From positions 1 through 17,152 of the forward strand of contig CAMLGD010000052.1 of assembly GCA_946479405.1 (NCBI GenBank): DNA of 17,152 nucleotides, in the 5' to 3' direction. Positions 1 through 6,864 of this stretch are shown piece by piece. This DNA is from an uncultured Vogesella sp. Its GTDB lineage: Bacteria; Pseudomonadota; Gammaproteobacteria; Burkholderiales; Chromobacteriaceae. The translations under genes and the position numbers were made by a program. Each line of letters begins with the position of its first letter. The first letter of the stretch is position 1. Below the pieces are notes generated by a model. That model was not told the DNA's origin. It searched no databases and saw nothing but the letters and a program-made list of their open reading frames with translations.

Positions 1-2
1 TG

Positions 3-284
3 CTGTATCACGCCCAGCGCCGGCATGAGCTGGCGACGGCGGGGCCCTATGCCCGCATCCGCCATCCGCAATACGTCGGCTTCGTCATCATCATGTTCGG
101 CTTCCTGCTGCAGTGGCCGACGCTGCTGACCCTGCTGATGTTCCCGATTCTGGTCTGGATCTACTCCCGCCTTGCCCTGCATGAAGAAGCCGACATGCTG
201 GCGCAGTTTGGCGAGCGTTACGCATCCTACCGACAGCACACCCCCGCCTTCATCCCCGTCAAGGGGCAGACACGACACCATTAA
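3..284 (+). CDS. Isoprenylcysteine carboxyl methyltransferase-like membrane methyltransferase (5'-truncated)
   Basis: The reading frame is open from the window edge to the TAA at 282-284, so only the C-terminal ~93 residues are present. The visible part carries GPYARIRHPQYVGF, the hallmark of the ICMT/PEMT-type family of small integral-membrane SAM-dependent methyltransferases. A hydrophobic hairpin follows (FVIIMFGFLLQWPTLLTLLMFPILVWIY), and then a conserved tail with EEADMLAQFGERYASYRQ. In this family the RHPxYxG segment and the downstream Glu-rich helix form the SAM and substrate pocket at the cytoplasmic membrane. The substrate of bacterial members is generally unknown. The next gene starts 12 bases downstream on the same strand, so the two are probably cotranscribed. 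The family assignment is fairly safe; the substrate is not known. Confidence 0.85.
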   Translation: MYHAQRRHELATAGPYARIRHPQYVGFVIIMFGFLLQWPTLLTLLMFPILVWIYSRLALHEEADMLAQFGERYASYRQHTPAFIPVKGQTRHH

Positions 285-296
285 AGGAACCCTTAC

Positions 297-1298
297 ATGC
301 GTAAACTTATTTCCGCTTCGCTGCTGCTTGCCTTTTCGCTGGCAGCCACCTCCGCACTGGCGGTGCCATCCGGCATGGTATTTACGGCAAATGAACGAGA
401 CAACTCCATCAGCCAGATCACGCTGGCAGATGGCAAGGTGGCCACCATTCCGCTGGAAATCTCGCCGCACAATGTGCAGGTCAGTGTCGACGGCAAGCGT
501 CTGCTGGCGGTAGGTATGAATATCCATGCCGGCCACCATGGCAGCGGCCAGGGCGGTGGCGAACTGCAGGTATTCGATCTGCCGCTGGGTAGCAAGCCGA
601 GCATGGTGCTGCCGGTGGCCGGGCATCCGGGCCATGTCGTCACCGACCGCGATAGCAAACTGGCCTTTGTCACCGATGCCGACAACAACGCGGTGCAGGT
701 CTACGAGCTGGACAGCAAGCGCCAGATCGCCACCATCAAGACCGGCAACTACCCGCACGGCCTGCGCCTGAGCCCGGATGGCAACAGCCTGTACGTGGCT
801 AATGTGAAGAGCGACAACGTATCGGTGATCGACGTGGCTAGTCTGCAGGAAACCGTGCGCATCGCTGTGGGCAATGCCCCGGTGCAGGTGGGATTCGCCG
901 CCGATGGCAAGCAGGCCTATGTGTCGCTCAGCGCAGAAAACGCGCTGGGGATGATCGATACCGCCAGCCGCAAGCTCACCGGCAAGGTCAAGGTTGGCCG
1001 CAACCCGATCCAGATGTACGCCACCCTGGACGGCAGCAAGGTGTTCGTGGCCAATCAGGGTAGCAGCAAGCAGCCGGATGACCGCGTATCGGTGGTGGAC
1101 CCGGCCGCCGGCAAGGCCATTGCCGAGGTGAAAACCGGTCCCGGTGCACACGGCGTGGCGATCAGCAGCGACGGCCAGTACGTGTTTGTCAGCAATATCG
1201 AAGCCGGCTCGGTGTCGGTGATCGATAGCCGGCAACACAGCGTGGTCGGTACCTACAAGGTGGGGGCAGGGCCGAACGGCATCAGCTACCGCGACTAA
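297..1298 (+). CDS. Exported YncE-family beta-propeller (YVTN repeat) protein
   Basis: A 333-residue protein with a clear Sec signal peptide: MRK, then a hydrophobic core LISASLLLAFSLAATSALA, with likely cleavage after ALA near residue 22. The mature part is a chain of ~40-residue repeats of the YVTN/YncE type, for example LRLSPDGNSLYVANVKSDNVSVIDV, VFVANQGSS and YVFVSNIEAGSVSVID. This predicts a single seven-bladed beta-propeller in the periplasm. An AAGGAA ribosome site lies 8 bases before the ATG. Residues ~76-88 hold a His/Gly-rich insertion (HAGHHGSGQGGGE) not expected in a plain propeller blade, which could bind a metal. Family members are periplasmic binding or scaffold proteins without a common enzymatic activity. 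The upstream membrane methyltransferase probably shares its operon. The exact role cannot be stated. Confidence 0.85.
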   Translation: MRKLISASLLLAFSLAATSALAVPSGMVFTANERDNSISQITLADGKVATIPLEISPHNVQVSVDGKRLLAVGMNIHAGHHGSGQGGGELQVFDLPLGSKPSMVLPVAGHPGHVVTDRDSKLAFVTDADNNAVQVYELDSKRQIATIKTGNYPHGLRLSPDGNSLYVANVKSDNVSVIDVASLQETVRIAVGNAPVQVGFAADGKQAYVSLSAENALGMIDTASRKLTGKVKVGRNPIQMYATLDGSKVFVANQGSSKQPDDRVSVVDPAAGKAIAEVKTGPGAHGVAISSDGQYVFVSNIEAGSVSVIDSRQHSVVGTYKVGAGPNGISYRD

Positions 1299-1402
1299 GC
1301 AGCCGTTTATCTATTGGTAGTTGGATGTCCGTTTTGGCCGACTAACTGTAGATGAGTCAGCCAGCCAGGTCGCCGGCAGTTTGGACCGGGTGATCAATAG
1401 AA

Positions 1403-1433
1403 AATGGCTGCTTTCATACTGGAAGCAGCCATT
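1403..1433 (-). terminator. Intrinsic terminator for the minus-strand XRE-GNAT-transporter operon
   Basis: A perfect 11-bp inverted repeat, AATGGCTGCTT (1403-1413) and AAGCAGCCATT (1423-1433), encloses a 9-base loop. Read on the minus strand the stem is followed by TTTTCTATT, the expected U-rich exit. It lies 64 bases past the stop of the minus-strand transporter gene. On the plus strand the following bases are AAAGTCTTT, so it could stop the beta-propeller transcript only weakly. Its stem core matches that of the terminator at 14787-14817. Confidence 0.75.
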
Positions 1434-1496
1434 AAAGTCTTTAGTAAGCGAGTGGGCTGTTCGGATGCCCCATTAACTCACGGTGGTGGTGAGGTA

Positions 1497-1937
1497 TTAG
1501 GCTCGTCCACGCAGAACAAGTGTCACCCCAACAATGAGAAGTATCATTCCAAAAAGAGAGAGTGGGCTTGGTGCGGTCTGTGCCTTATAAGCATCCACCA
1601 GCATGCCGGTGGCGAGCTGGCTACTGACGAGTACCGAAATGGTTACCGCTGCGCCAACTGACTGGTAGCCGACAATCCCTGCAAACACGAAAAATGACCC
1701 TAGCAGGCCGGGCAGGATGGCCCAGGGACGAATGGCCTGGATGGTTTCATGAATGCCAGCTAGCCCGTTACGTACCAGCAGAGTGCACAGCAGTAACAGC
1801 AAACCCATGGCCGAGTTGATTACCAGCGTAACGACGATGGTCGAGACCGACTCAGTAATACGCACCATCAGCAGGTTCTGCATCACCAGCGCTATCCCTG
1901 CTGCGGCCAACAACGGAAAAATCAGATAACCATCCAT
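1497..1937 (-). CDS. YdcZ/DUF606-type small DMT-superfamily transporter
   Basis: About 146 residues, almost entirely hydrophobic, with roughly five membrane segments: YLIFPLLAAAGIALVMQ, TIVVTLVINSAMGLLLLLCTLL, ILPGLLGSFFVFAGIVGY, AAVTISVLVSSQLATGML and LFGMILLIVGVTLVL. Length, the GSFFVFAGIVGYQSVGAAVTIS core and the SQL..GMLVDA segment fit the DUF606 (YdcZ) family of half-size drug/metabolite transporters. These probably work as dimers in the inner membrane; their substrates are undefined. The ATG at 1937 is chosen as start. A TTG six bases upstream (1943) is an alternative and sits nearer to an AGGG. The gene is last in a minus-strand set behind a GNAT acetyltransferase and an XRE-cupin regulator, about 70 bases after the former, which suggests a regulated modify-and-move unit for a small metabolite (inference). 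Confidence 0.75.
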   Translation of the reverse strand: MDGYLIFPLLAAAGIALVMQNLLMVRITESVSTIVVTLVINSAMGLLLLLCTLLVRNGLAGIHETIQAIRPWAILPGLLGSFFVFAGIVGYQSVGAAVTISVLVSSQLATGMLVDAYKAQTAPSPLSLFGMILLIVGVTLVLRGRA

Positions 1938-2010
1938 GAACAACGCGCCCTGTCTTTTTGTTCAGAATCAGTGCGGATAGCATCTGTGCCGTGTTGCGGT
2001 ACGGCTGCCA

Positions 2011-2541
2011 TTAGCCATCCACCGGCGCCAGCGGGGTCTCCAGCAGTAGCTGGTAGAAGGAAAGGTCCAGCCAGCGGCCGAACTTGAACCCCACTTCGGG
2101 CAGGGTGGCGACATGCTTGAAGCCCAGCCGCTCATGCAGGGCAATGCTGCCAGCGTTGCTGGCGTCAATGCCGCCGATCATGGCGTGCACATCGTTTTGC
2201 CGCGCGGCGGCAATCAGCGCCTGCATCACGGTGTTGCCCAGCCCCTTGCCGCGGTGACTCTTGTGGACATAGATGGAGTGCTCCACCGAGTACTTGAATG
2301 CCGGCCAGGCGCGGAAAGTGCCGTAGCTGCCAAAGGCCAGCAGCGTGCCATGGCTGTCTTCAACGCCGATGACTGGGAAGCCGCCTTTTTGCTTGGTATC
2401 AAACCAGTTCACCATGCTCTCGGGTGGGCGCGGCTTGTAGTCGTACAGCGCTGTCGAGTTGAGGATGGCTTCATTGAAGATATCCAGGATGGCAGCGGCA
2501 TGACGCTCAAAACTGCAGTTAACCAGCTGGTGCTCGCTCAT
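2011..2541 (-). CDS. GNAT-family N-acetyltransferase (PAT/MnaT-like)
   Basis: 176 residues from the ATG at 2541, which has GGGAG 7 bases upstream. A longer reading to 2652 is possible but runs into the regulator gene without a ribosome site. The protein shows the GNAT fold signature: N-terminal helix ILDIFNEAILNSTALYDY, the SIYVHKSHRGKGLGNTVMQALI motif A that binds acetyl-CoA pyrophosphate (RGKGLG), then NAGSIALHERLGFKHVATLPEVGFKFGRWLDLSFYQL. The last pattern is typical of the phosphinothricin-acetyltransferase/MnaT branch, which acetylates alpha-amino groups of amino acids or analogues such as phosphinothricin and methionine derivatives. The start codon overlaps the regulator's stop (TAATG), so translation is probably coupled. 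The true substrate is unknown; a detoxifying role for an amino-acid-like compound is plausible. Confidence 0.88.
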   Translation of the reverse strand: MSEHQLVNCSFERHAAAILDIFNEAILNSTALYDYKPRPPESMVNWFDTKQKGGFPVIGVEDSHGTLLAFGSYGTFRAWPAFKYSVEHSIYVHKSHRGKGLGNTVMQALIAAARQNDVHAMIGGIDASNAGSIALHERLGFKHVATLPEVGFKFGRWLDLSFYQLLLETPLAPVDG

Positions 2542-3125
2542 TACGGTCTCCCTGTGGCGAATGGTTGTGCGGTCAGTGCGACGAGGTAGCGTGCCGAACT
2601 GGAAGTGGGGTTGTGGAACACGATCTGCTGACCCAGCGTCATTGCCAGGCAATCACCGGGCTGCAGCTGCCAGCACTGTCCTTCGACCGTGATGTGCATT
2701 TCGCCCGCCAGCATCCAGATCTGCTGGTGGGTGACGATGCTGCGCATGGCGTTATCGAAGGTCACGCTTTGACCGGGCATGAAGATCACCTCGGCCAGCT
2801 CAATCGGTGTGCCATAGCCCGGTGGTGACAGCTGGCGGCGCAGGTAGCCGGAAGCCGGATCCTGCCACACCGGCTGTGCGTCACTGCGCACCAGCGGTGA
2901 GGCGGCTTTCTCTTCCTTTTCCTCGGAGAACAGCGAGGCCAGGCTGACGCCCAGCGCGTCGGCCAGCTTGTTGAGCACAGTGGCCGTGGCACTGGTTTCG
3001 GCGCGCTCGATCAGGGAAATCATCGAACGGCTGACGCCGCTGAGCTCGGCGAGGGTTTCCAGCGCATAACCGCGACTTTTACGGAGTGCGCGGATGCGTT
3101 TGGCGAGTAGAGTGTCCAGATTCAT
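2541..3125 (-). CDS. XRE-family transcriptional regulator with C-terminal cupin domain
   Basis: 194 residues from the ATG at 3125 (MNLDTLLAKRIRALRKSRG). The frame runs on to 3161 but the extra residues are not family-like. Residues ~8-65 form a lambda-repressor-type helix-turn-helix (LETLAELSGVSRSMISLIERAETSATATVLNKLADALGVS shows the expected spacing). Residues ~105-190 form a small beta-barrel cupin (MPGQSVTF, HQQIWMLAGEMHITVEG, LQPGDCLAM), the usual ligand-sensing part. This architecture (SutR/PuuR-like) commonly regulates its own operon in response to small metabolites. It is the first gene of the XRE-GNAT-transporter set and overlaps the acetyltransferase start by one base. An inverted repeat overlaps its probable -10 element just before the ATG, consistent with self-repression. 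Confidence 0.9.
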   Translation of the reverse strand: MNLDTLLAKRIRALRKSRGYALETLAELSGVSRSMISLIERAETSATATVLNKLADALGVSLASLFSEEKEEKAASPLVRSDAQPVWQDPASGYLRRQLSPPGYGTPIELAEVIFMPGQSVTFDNAMRSIVTHQQIWMLAGEMHITVEGQCWQLQPGDCLAMTLGQQIVFHNPTSSSARYLVALTAQPFATGRP

Positions 3126-3126
3126 A

Positions 3127-3161
3127 ATTCCAATATACAGGAATAAAAATCCAACTAGCAA
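3127..3161 (-). promoter_or_regulatory. Putative promoter and autoregulatory operator of the XRE-cupin gene
   Basis: On the minus strand TTGCTA (3161-3156) and TATATT (3137-3132) are separated by 18 bases, a fair sigma-70 pair. The -10 is only 6 bases before the ATG, so the transcript would be nearly leaderless, in line with the poor ribosome site. The inverted repeat ATTCC-8-GGAAT (3127-3144) covers the -10 box and could be the operator of the downstream HTH protein. Assigned by eye only. Confidence 0.4.
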
Positions 3162-3483
3162 GAATTTTGTAACTAGATAGCAGTGTCTTGCCCAGTGTGC
3201 GATCTGTATCTGCCTTAGTGGACAGGCTGACTGGCGGCAATGGGTCGAGTGAACCCCTAAGCTGCTGAGAAAAGCAGTCTTCAGACTGGGTGACCCAATC
3301 TAGTAGGAGGCCATCAGGTCGATGCCTACCGCTTCGGGAGGCGCTTCCATGTGCCTGAGTTTCGCGGTAGCAGCACTACATGCGGAGCCAGGGAACATTG
3401 AACTGCCCCCATTTTCCACCTTGTCTGTCGTCGAAACCCTACAGGGTTTTGACTGCATCCCCCTACGCCGTAGCGGCTCTACT
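3162..3483. other. Non-coding stretch between XRE gene and kinase remnant, with clustered dyads
   Basis: No convincing gene is seen on either strand over about 320 bases. Positions 3240-3300 hold several short inverted repeats close together: GGGT..ACCC (3242-3256), CTGCT..AGCAG (3262-3277), AGTCT-TC-AGACT (3276-3287) and TGGGT-G-ACCCA (3287-3297). GGGTC near 3242 could also pair with GACCC near 3292. A small structured RNA or a decayed upstream part of the kinase gene are both possible. No promoter or poly-T end was found to settle it. Confidence 0.3.
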
Positions 3484-4059
3484 GCGCGGGAAATTCACGA
3501 CCAGCTGGGGTAGCGCCTGCTGGCCCTGCGCATCGATGTCTCCATGATGTATGAGAACGGCGGTGAGCGGCCCGCCGAGCTGTACAAGAAGGTGGGCGAT
3601 ATCTGAGCCACATCGATACCGCCATCCGCAGCGTGCGTGGCATCATCAACGACCTGCGCCCTCTACTAGACTTGGGCTGCAGGCGGTCATCGAATGGCCG
3701 CTGGAGGAGTTCCGGTAATGCACCGGAACTACGTGTGCGATACACGCTAAGAAAGAGGACTTCCACTGCGACCTGGACGACAAACTCGCTACATCTCTGT
3801 TTCGCACCCAGAAGGAGCCGCTGCCCAATATCACCCGACACGCGCAGACCACACGGGTGTGCAGCGCGCTGTATCGGCTTGGCCACGAGCTGCATTTACA
3901 GATCAAGGACAATGGCGTGGGCATGAAGGATGTCAGGAAAACCAGCGCTTTCGGTCTGGTGGTCATGCATGAGCGTGTTTCCCCCTGTGGGGCGAGTTTG
4001 CCATCGACAGCGCGCCAGGGCGTGGCACGCTGTTGAAGATAGCGATACCGCTGGATTGA
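3484..4059 (+). pseudogene. Remnant of NarX/NreB-type (HPK7) sensor histidine kinase, C-terminal half
   Basis: Joining three frames recovers a recognisable kinase core. REIHDQLG is the H-box with phospho-acceptor His; RLLALRIDVSMM and SHIDTAIRSVRGIINDLRP form the dimerisation helices; LQAVIEWPLEEF follows; PNITRHAQ is the N-box; IKDNGVGM is the G1 box; EFAIDSAPGRGTLLKIAIPLD is the G2 box and C-terminus. Lesions are many: TAG at 3511-3513 where Gln is expected, a frame change around TGA 3604-3606, another near 3675, a TAA at 3716-3718 within a scrambled stretch up to ~3760, and another frame change near 3985. The N-box also carries changes (EPLPN for the usual EALTN). No N-terminal sensor or PAS part and no partner response regulator are present. 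It ends 29 bases from the convergent PPTase gene, so it marks the downstream edge of the biosynthetic operon. Confidence 0.85.
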
Positions 4060-4088
4060 CGCGCACATGCCGGCCCGCAGCGTGAACA

Positions 4089-4766
4089 TCACCGGCCTTC
4101 CCCATCGGGTTCCCATTGATATTGAGATACGCAGCAGGCGCTATCCGCGATGGCCAATGCCGCTATATAGCCGGGCGCCGGCTGTAGCTCATACAGCGAC
4201 CAGGGCGGCGGCGCGCCGCTGTCGGCTGCCAGCAGTTCCAACGGAATGGTGAAACCATCGCCACGGGCTTTCAGATAAGCCTCTTTCCTGGTCCAGCAAC
4301 GGAGAAAGGCTGCGGCGTAGTGCGCGTCCGGCAGCCGGCTCAGCTGCTCGACTTCCGCGCGGGAGAAGAACAGTTGTGCAATGTCCGCGTACTCGGCGTG
4401 CGTATGGATGGCTTCAACGTCCACGCCGACATTGACGTTGGCCGCAAGCGCAATGAGGGCGAGGTCGCCCGAGTGGGACAGGTTGAAGTTGAGGCGCTCG
4501 GCAAACGCCGGGCCGAGGCCGGGTTTGCCGGCAGTGTTGTACACATAGCCTAGCCGCGCGGGAGGTGTATCGAGGTAGCACCCCAGCAGCGCACGCAGCA
4601 CGCCATGCGCGGCAACAAAACGCTGCTGATCGCGTTTGAAGCACAAACGCGCAGCCCGTTCCCGCTCGCTGTCGGAGAGCGTTGCGTAGAAACAAGCGCA
4701 TACCGCAGGCGATATATCCAGGCGGGCACTCCAGACATGTACTTCGTGCGCTTGCAGGTGGGGCAT
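4089..4766 (-). CDS. Sfp-type 4'-phosphopantetheinyl transferase
   Basis: A 225-residue protein of normal Sfp-class length. It transfers 4'-phosphopantetheine from CoA to a carrier-protein serine, turning apo- into holo-carriers. The family motifs are all visible: FNLSHSGDLALIAL (residues ~94-107), VGVDVE with Asp116 and Glu118 that bind Mg2+, and FLRCWTRKEAYLKARGDG with Trp158, Lys161 and Glu162. GGAG lies 7 bases before the ATG, and the start is 12 bases after the stop of the dehydrogenase gene, so it is the last gene of the operon. The carrier domains with intact serines encoded upstream (one in each synthetase protein) are the obvious substrates. No terminator is evident in the 29 bases between its stop and the kinase pseudogene. 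Confidence 0.95.
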   Translation of the reverse strand: MPHLQAHEVHVWSARLDISPAVCACFYATLSDSERERAARLCFKRDQQRFVAAHGVLRALLGCYLDTPPARLGYVYNTAGKPGLGPAFAERLNFNLSHSGDLALIALAANVNVGVDVEAIHTHAEYADIAQLFFSRAEVEQLSRLPDAHYAAAFLRCWTRKEAYLKARGDGFTIPLELLAADSGAPPPWSLYELQPAPGYIAALAIADSACCVSQYQWEPDGEGR

Positions 4767-4778
4767 TGCCGGCTCCAG

Positions 4779-5789
4779 CTACAGCGTGTCCAGCAGCAGC
4801 CTGGCAACTTCCATGCCGATGCGCGCCTGGGCTTCCCGCGTGGCGCCGCCCAAGTGGGGCGTGCAGATCACGCGCGGGTGCTGGATCAGGCGCATATCAC
4901 CGGGTGGCTCCTCGCAGAAGACATCGAGTGCCGCGCCGCGAACCTTGCCGGACTCAAGCGCGTCGAGCAGGGCGGCTTCGTCTATCAGGCCACCGCGTGC
5001 GCAGTTGATCAGCAGCACGCCGTCTTTCATCTGCGCAATCTCGTGCCGGCCGAGCACCGCCCGCCCGCTCAGGTTTGGGGTGTGTATCGAAATGCAGTCG
5101 GCGCGTGCCAGCAGGGTGCCCAGCGACAGCAGCTCGATGCCATCAAATCCCCCAGCCGGTCGGCTGCGCGTATCGGTACCGATGACTACCATACCCAGCG
5201 CTGCGGCGTAGTGCCCCAGGGTGCCGCCTATCCTGCCCACGCCGATGATGCCCAGTGTCTTGCCACGCAGCTCGATACCATCCGACAGCGCCTTCTTCGG
5301 CCACTCACCTGATTTCACGGCGGTATCGGCCTGCGGGGTGCGCCTGGCCAGGGCCAGCAACTGTCCCAGTGCCAGCTCGGCTACCGAGACGGTGGATGCT
5401 TTGGGGGTGTTGAGCACCGGGATGTTGTGGCTGGCCGCGGCAACGAGGTCGATATTGTCAGTGCCGATGCCACCACGGATGATGAGCCGCAGCTTGTGGC
5501 CAGCGGCAATCTGCTGTGCCGACAACCTGGTGGCGGAACGCACCACAATGGCGTCGTAATCGCCGATAAGTGACTGTAGCGCCTCTGGCGTGAGGCCTAT
5601 CCTTTCGTCCACTTTCATGCCGTAGCCGCGCAGGTATTCCAGTGCAACGGGGGCTATCGGGTCACAGACCAGCACCCTGGACTGCTGCCGTAGCTGCGTG
5701 TCCATACCCGGCTGGGTGCGTAGATCCGGTGCTTGCTCCAGCAGCACCGAATCACCCTGCAGCAGCGTGAGGTGTTCCTTTGCTGACAT
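4779..5789 (-). CDS. Short-form (ACT-less) D-3-phosphoglycerate dehydrogenase-like protein
   Basis: 336 residues from the ATG at 5789, chosen because AAAGGAG sits 7 bases upstream; the frame continues into the preceding gene without reason. It belongs to the NAD-dependent D-2-hydroxyacid dehydrogenases and is closest in style to SerA (VLVCDPIAPVALEYLRGYGMKVD; RSATRLS; TPHLGGATREAQ). The nucleotide-binding GVGRIG is at 183-188, and the catalytic set Arg265 (NCARGGLID), Glu294 (CEEPP) and His312 (TPHLGGAT) is intact. The C-terminal regulatory ACT domain of E. coli-type SerA is missing; the protein ends right after the catalytic fold, so serine feedback is not expected. Next to SbnA/SbnB genes, a role in making 3-phosphohydroxypyruvate for O-phosphoserine is likely (inference). 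Another 2-hydroxyacid substrate is not excluded. The N-terminal ~35 residues are an unusual extension. Confidence 0.88.
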   Translation of the reverse strand: MSAKEHLTLLQGDSVLLEQAPDLRTQPGMDTQLRQQSRVLVCDPIAPVALEYLRGYGMKVDERIGLTPEALQSLIGDYDAIVVRSATRLSAQQIAAGHKLRLIIRGGIGTDNIDLVAAASHNIPVLNTPKASTVSVAELALGQLLALARRTPQADTAVKSGEWPKKALSDGIELRGKTLGIIGVGRIGGTLGHYAAALGMVVIGTDTRSRPAGGFDGIELLSLGTLLARADCISIHTPNLSGRAVLGRHEIAQMKDGVLLINCARGGLIDEAALLDALESGKVRGAALDVFCEEPPGDMRLIQHPRVICTPHLGGATREAQARIGMEVARLLLDTL

Positions 5790-5815
5790 GATTGACTCCT
5801 TTGCCTTGCCAGGCG

Positions 5816-6844
5816 CTATTGCGCACCCGTGATATCGATTGTCGGCGAGCAGTTGTCCGCGCTCACCGCATCGGCCATGCTGACCAGAACTTCGCGCGGG
5901 CCCTGGTAGCTTTCCCGGCCGTGGGCGGTGCGGATGTTGTCCACCAGCATCAGGTCTCCGACCTGCCACGACTCACATACGGTGTTGTCGGCATAGGCCT
6001 GGTTGATCTGCTGGATGATTTCCGCGCTGATCGGGTCGCCGTTGCCGAAGCAGGTGTTGAACGGCAGCCCGTCCTGGCCATAGATGTCCACCAGGTAGTC
6101 GCGTACCTCCGGGTCGATGGTCCACTGGCTGAGAAAGGCGATCTGGTTGAACCAGCAGGGTTGGCCGGTAGCAGGGTGCCGCAGGATCGCGCTGCGGCGC
6201 TGCCAGGTACGCAATGCACCGTCAGGCTGCCAGGCGAAGCGAATGGCATTGGCCCGGCAATAGCTTTCCACCACTTGGGGCTCGTCGCTGCCGAATGCCT
6301 CGGCAAGCGAGGCCCCGATTTCGCCGTTGTAGTTGCGGATCAACAGCCAGCCGCTGAGCTCGAAACGCGCTACCAACTCGGCGGGCAATGCCTGCAGCAC
6401 CGCAATTTCGTCGGCCAGCGGCGTTGCGCCGCCTTCGGTCGGGGCAGTGAGGCAGGCGAACAGCAGCAGTGAAGGCGCCTTAAGCGCATAACTGAGCTCG
6501 TGGTGCTGGCACATGGCCTGGTTGGCCGGCCACTTGGATGAGGAATAAAGCACATCGGTGTAGTGGTGCCGGGGCGAGAAGGCCTCGCGCTCCACCATCA
6601 GCGTACCTAGCTGCTGGAATGCCTCTTCGATGCTGGCTACATCATGCAGGCGTAGGCCGCGGATGATCAGGGCACCATGCGCCAGTACGGCAGCGCGCAG
6701 GGCACCCTGGTGTTCGGCAAGCCAGCGGCTACTGTCGTTGCTGTCGCTCAGCTGCCACAGCGGCGGTTTTCCAGGGCGTAGCGTTATATCGGGGGGCAGG
6801 GCCGCCAGGGGTGCAGAGGGGGTGGGTGCAAAGAGTGTGCTCAT
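5816..6844 (-). CDS. TauD/TfdA-type Fe(II)/2-oxoglutarate oxygenase, SyrP-like
   Basis: 342 residues from the ATG at 6844, preceded by AGGAG at 9 bases; an in-frame ATG at 6862 has no ribosome site. The iron facial triad is visible: His114-x-Glu116 (MCQHHELSYALKAPSLLLFAC) and the distal His308 in VDNIRTAHGR, with Arg317 (GPREVLVSM) to hold 2-oxoglutarate. The block after HxE with TAPTEGGATPLAD is typical of the SyrP/clavaminate-synthase side of the family, enzymes that hydroxylate amino acids, often while tethered to a carrier protein. It sits 20 bases after the adenylation-carrier gene and before the SerA-like gene. The best guess is beta-hydroxylation (or desaturation) of the amino acid bound to one of the two carrier domains. 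Free-amino-acid oxidation is the alternative. Confidence 0.88.
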   Translation of the reverse strand: MSTLFAPTPSAPLAALPPDITLRPGKPPLWQLSDSNDSSRWLAEHQGALRAAVLAHGALIIRGLRLHDVASIEEAFQQLGTLMVEREAFSPRHHYTDVLYSSSKWPANQAMCQHHELSYALKAPSLLLFACLTAPTEGGATPLADEIAVLQALPAELVARFELSGWLLIRNYNGEIGASLAEAFGSDEPQVVESYCRANAIRFAWQPDGALRTWQRRSAILRHPATGQPCWFNQIAFLSQWTIDPEVRDYLVDIYGQDGLPFNTCFGNGDPISAEIIQQINQAYADNTVCESWQVGDLMLVDNIRTAHGRESYQGPREVLVSMADAVSADNCSPTIDITGAQ

Positions 6845-6864
6845 GGCAATGGTCTCCTGCATTG

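Noticed and set aside
4605..5312. Long plus-strand frame of 235 codons opposite the PPTase and SerA-like genes
   Set aside because: It is the antisense shadow of two clear genes, with no ribosome site and no family motif.
5790..5969. N-terminal extension of the SerA-like protein into the oxygenase gene
   Set aside because: The extra 60 residues overlap the oxygenase coding sequence, while the ATG at 5789 has a strong ribosome site.
6845..6862. Upstream ATG for the oxygenase
   Set aside because: No ribosome site before it; the ATG at 6844 has AGGAG at a good distance.
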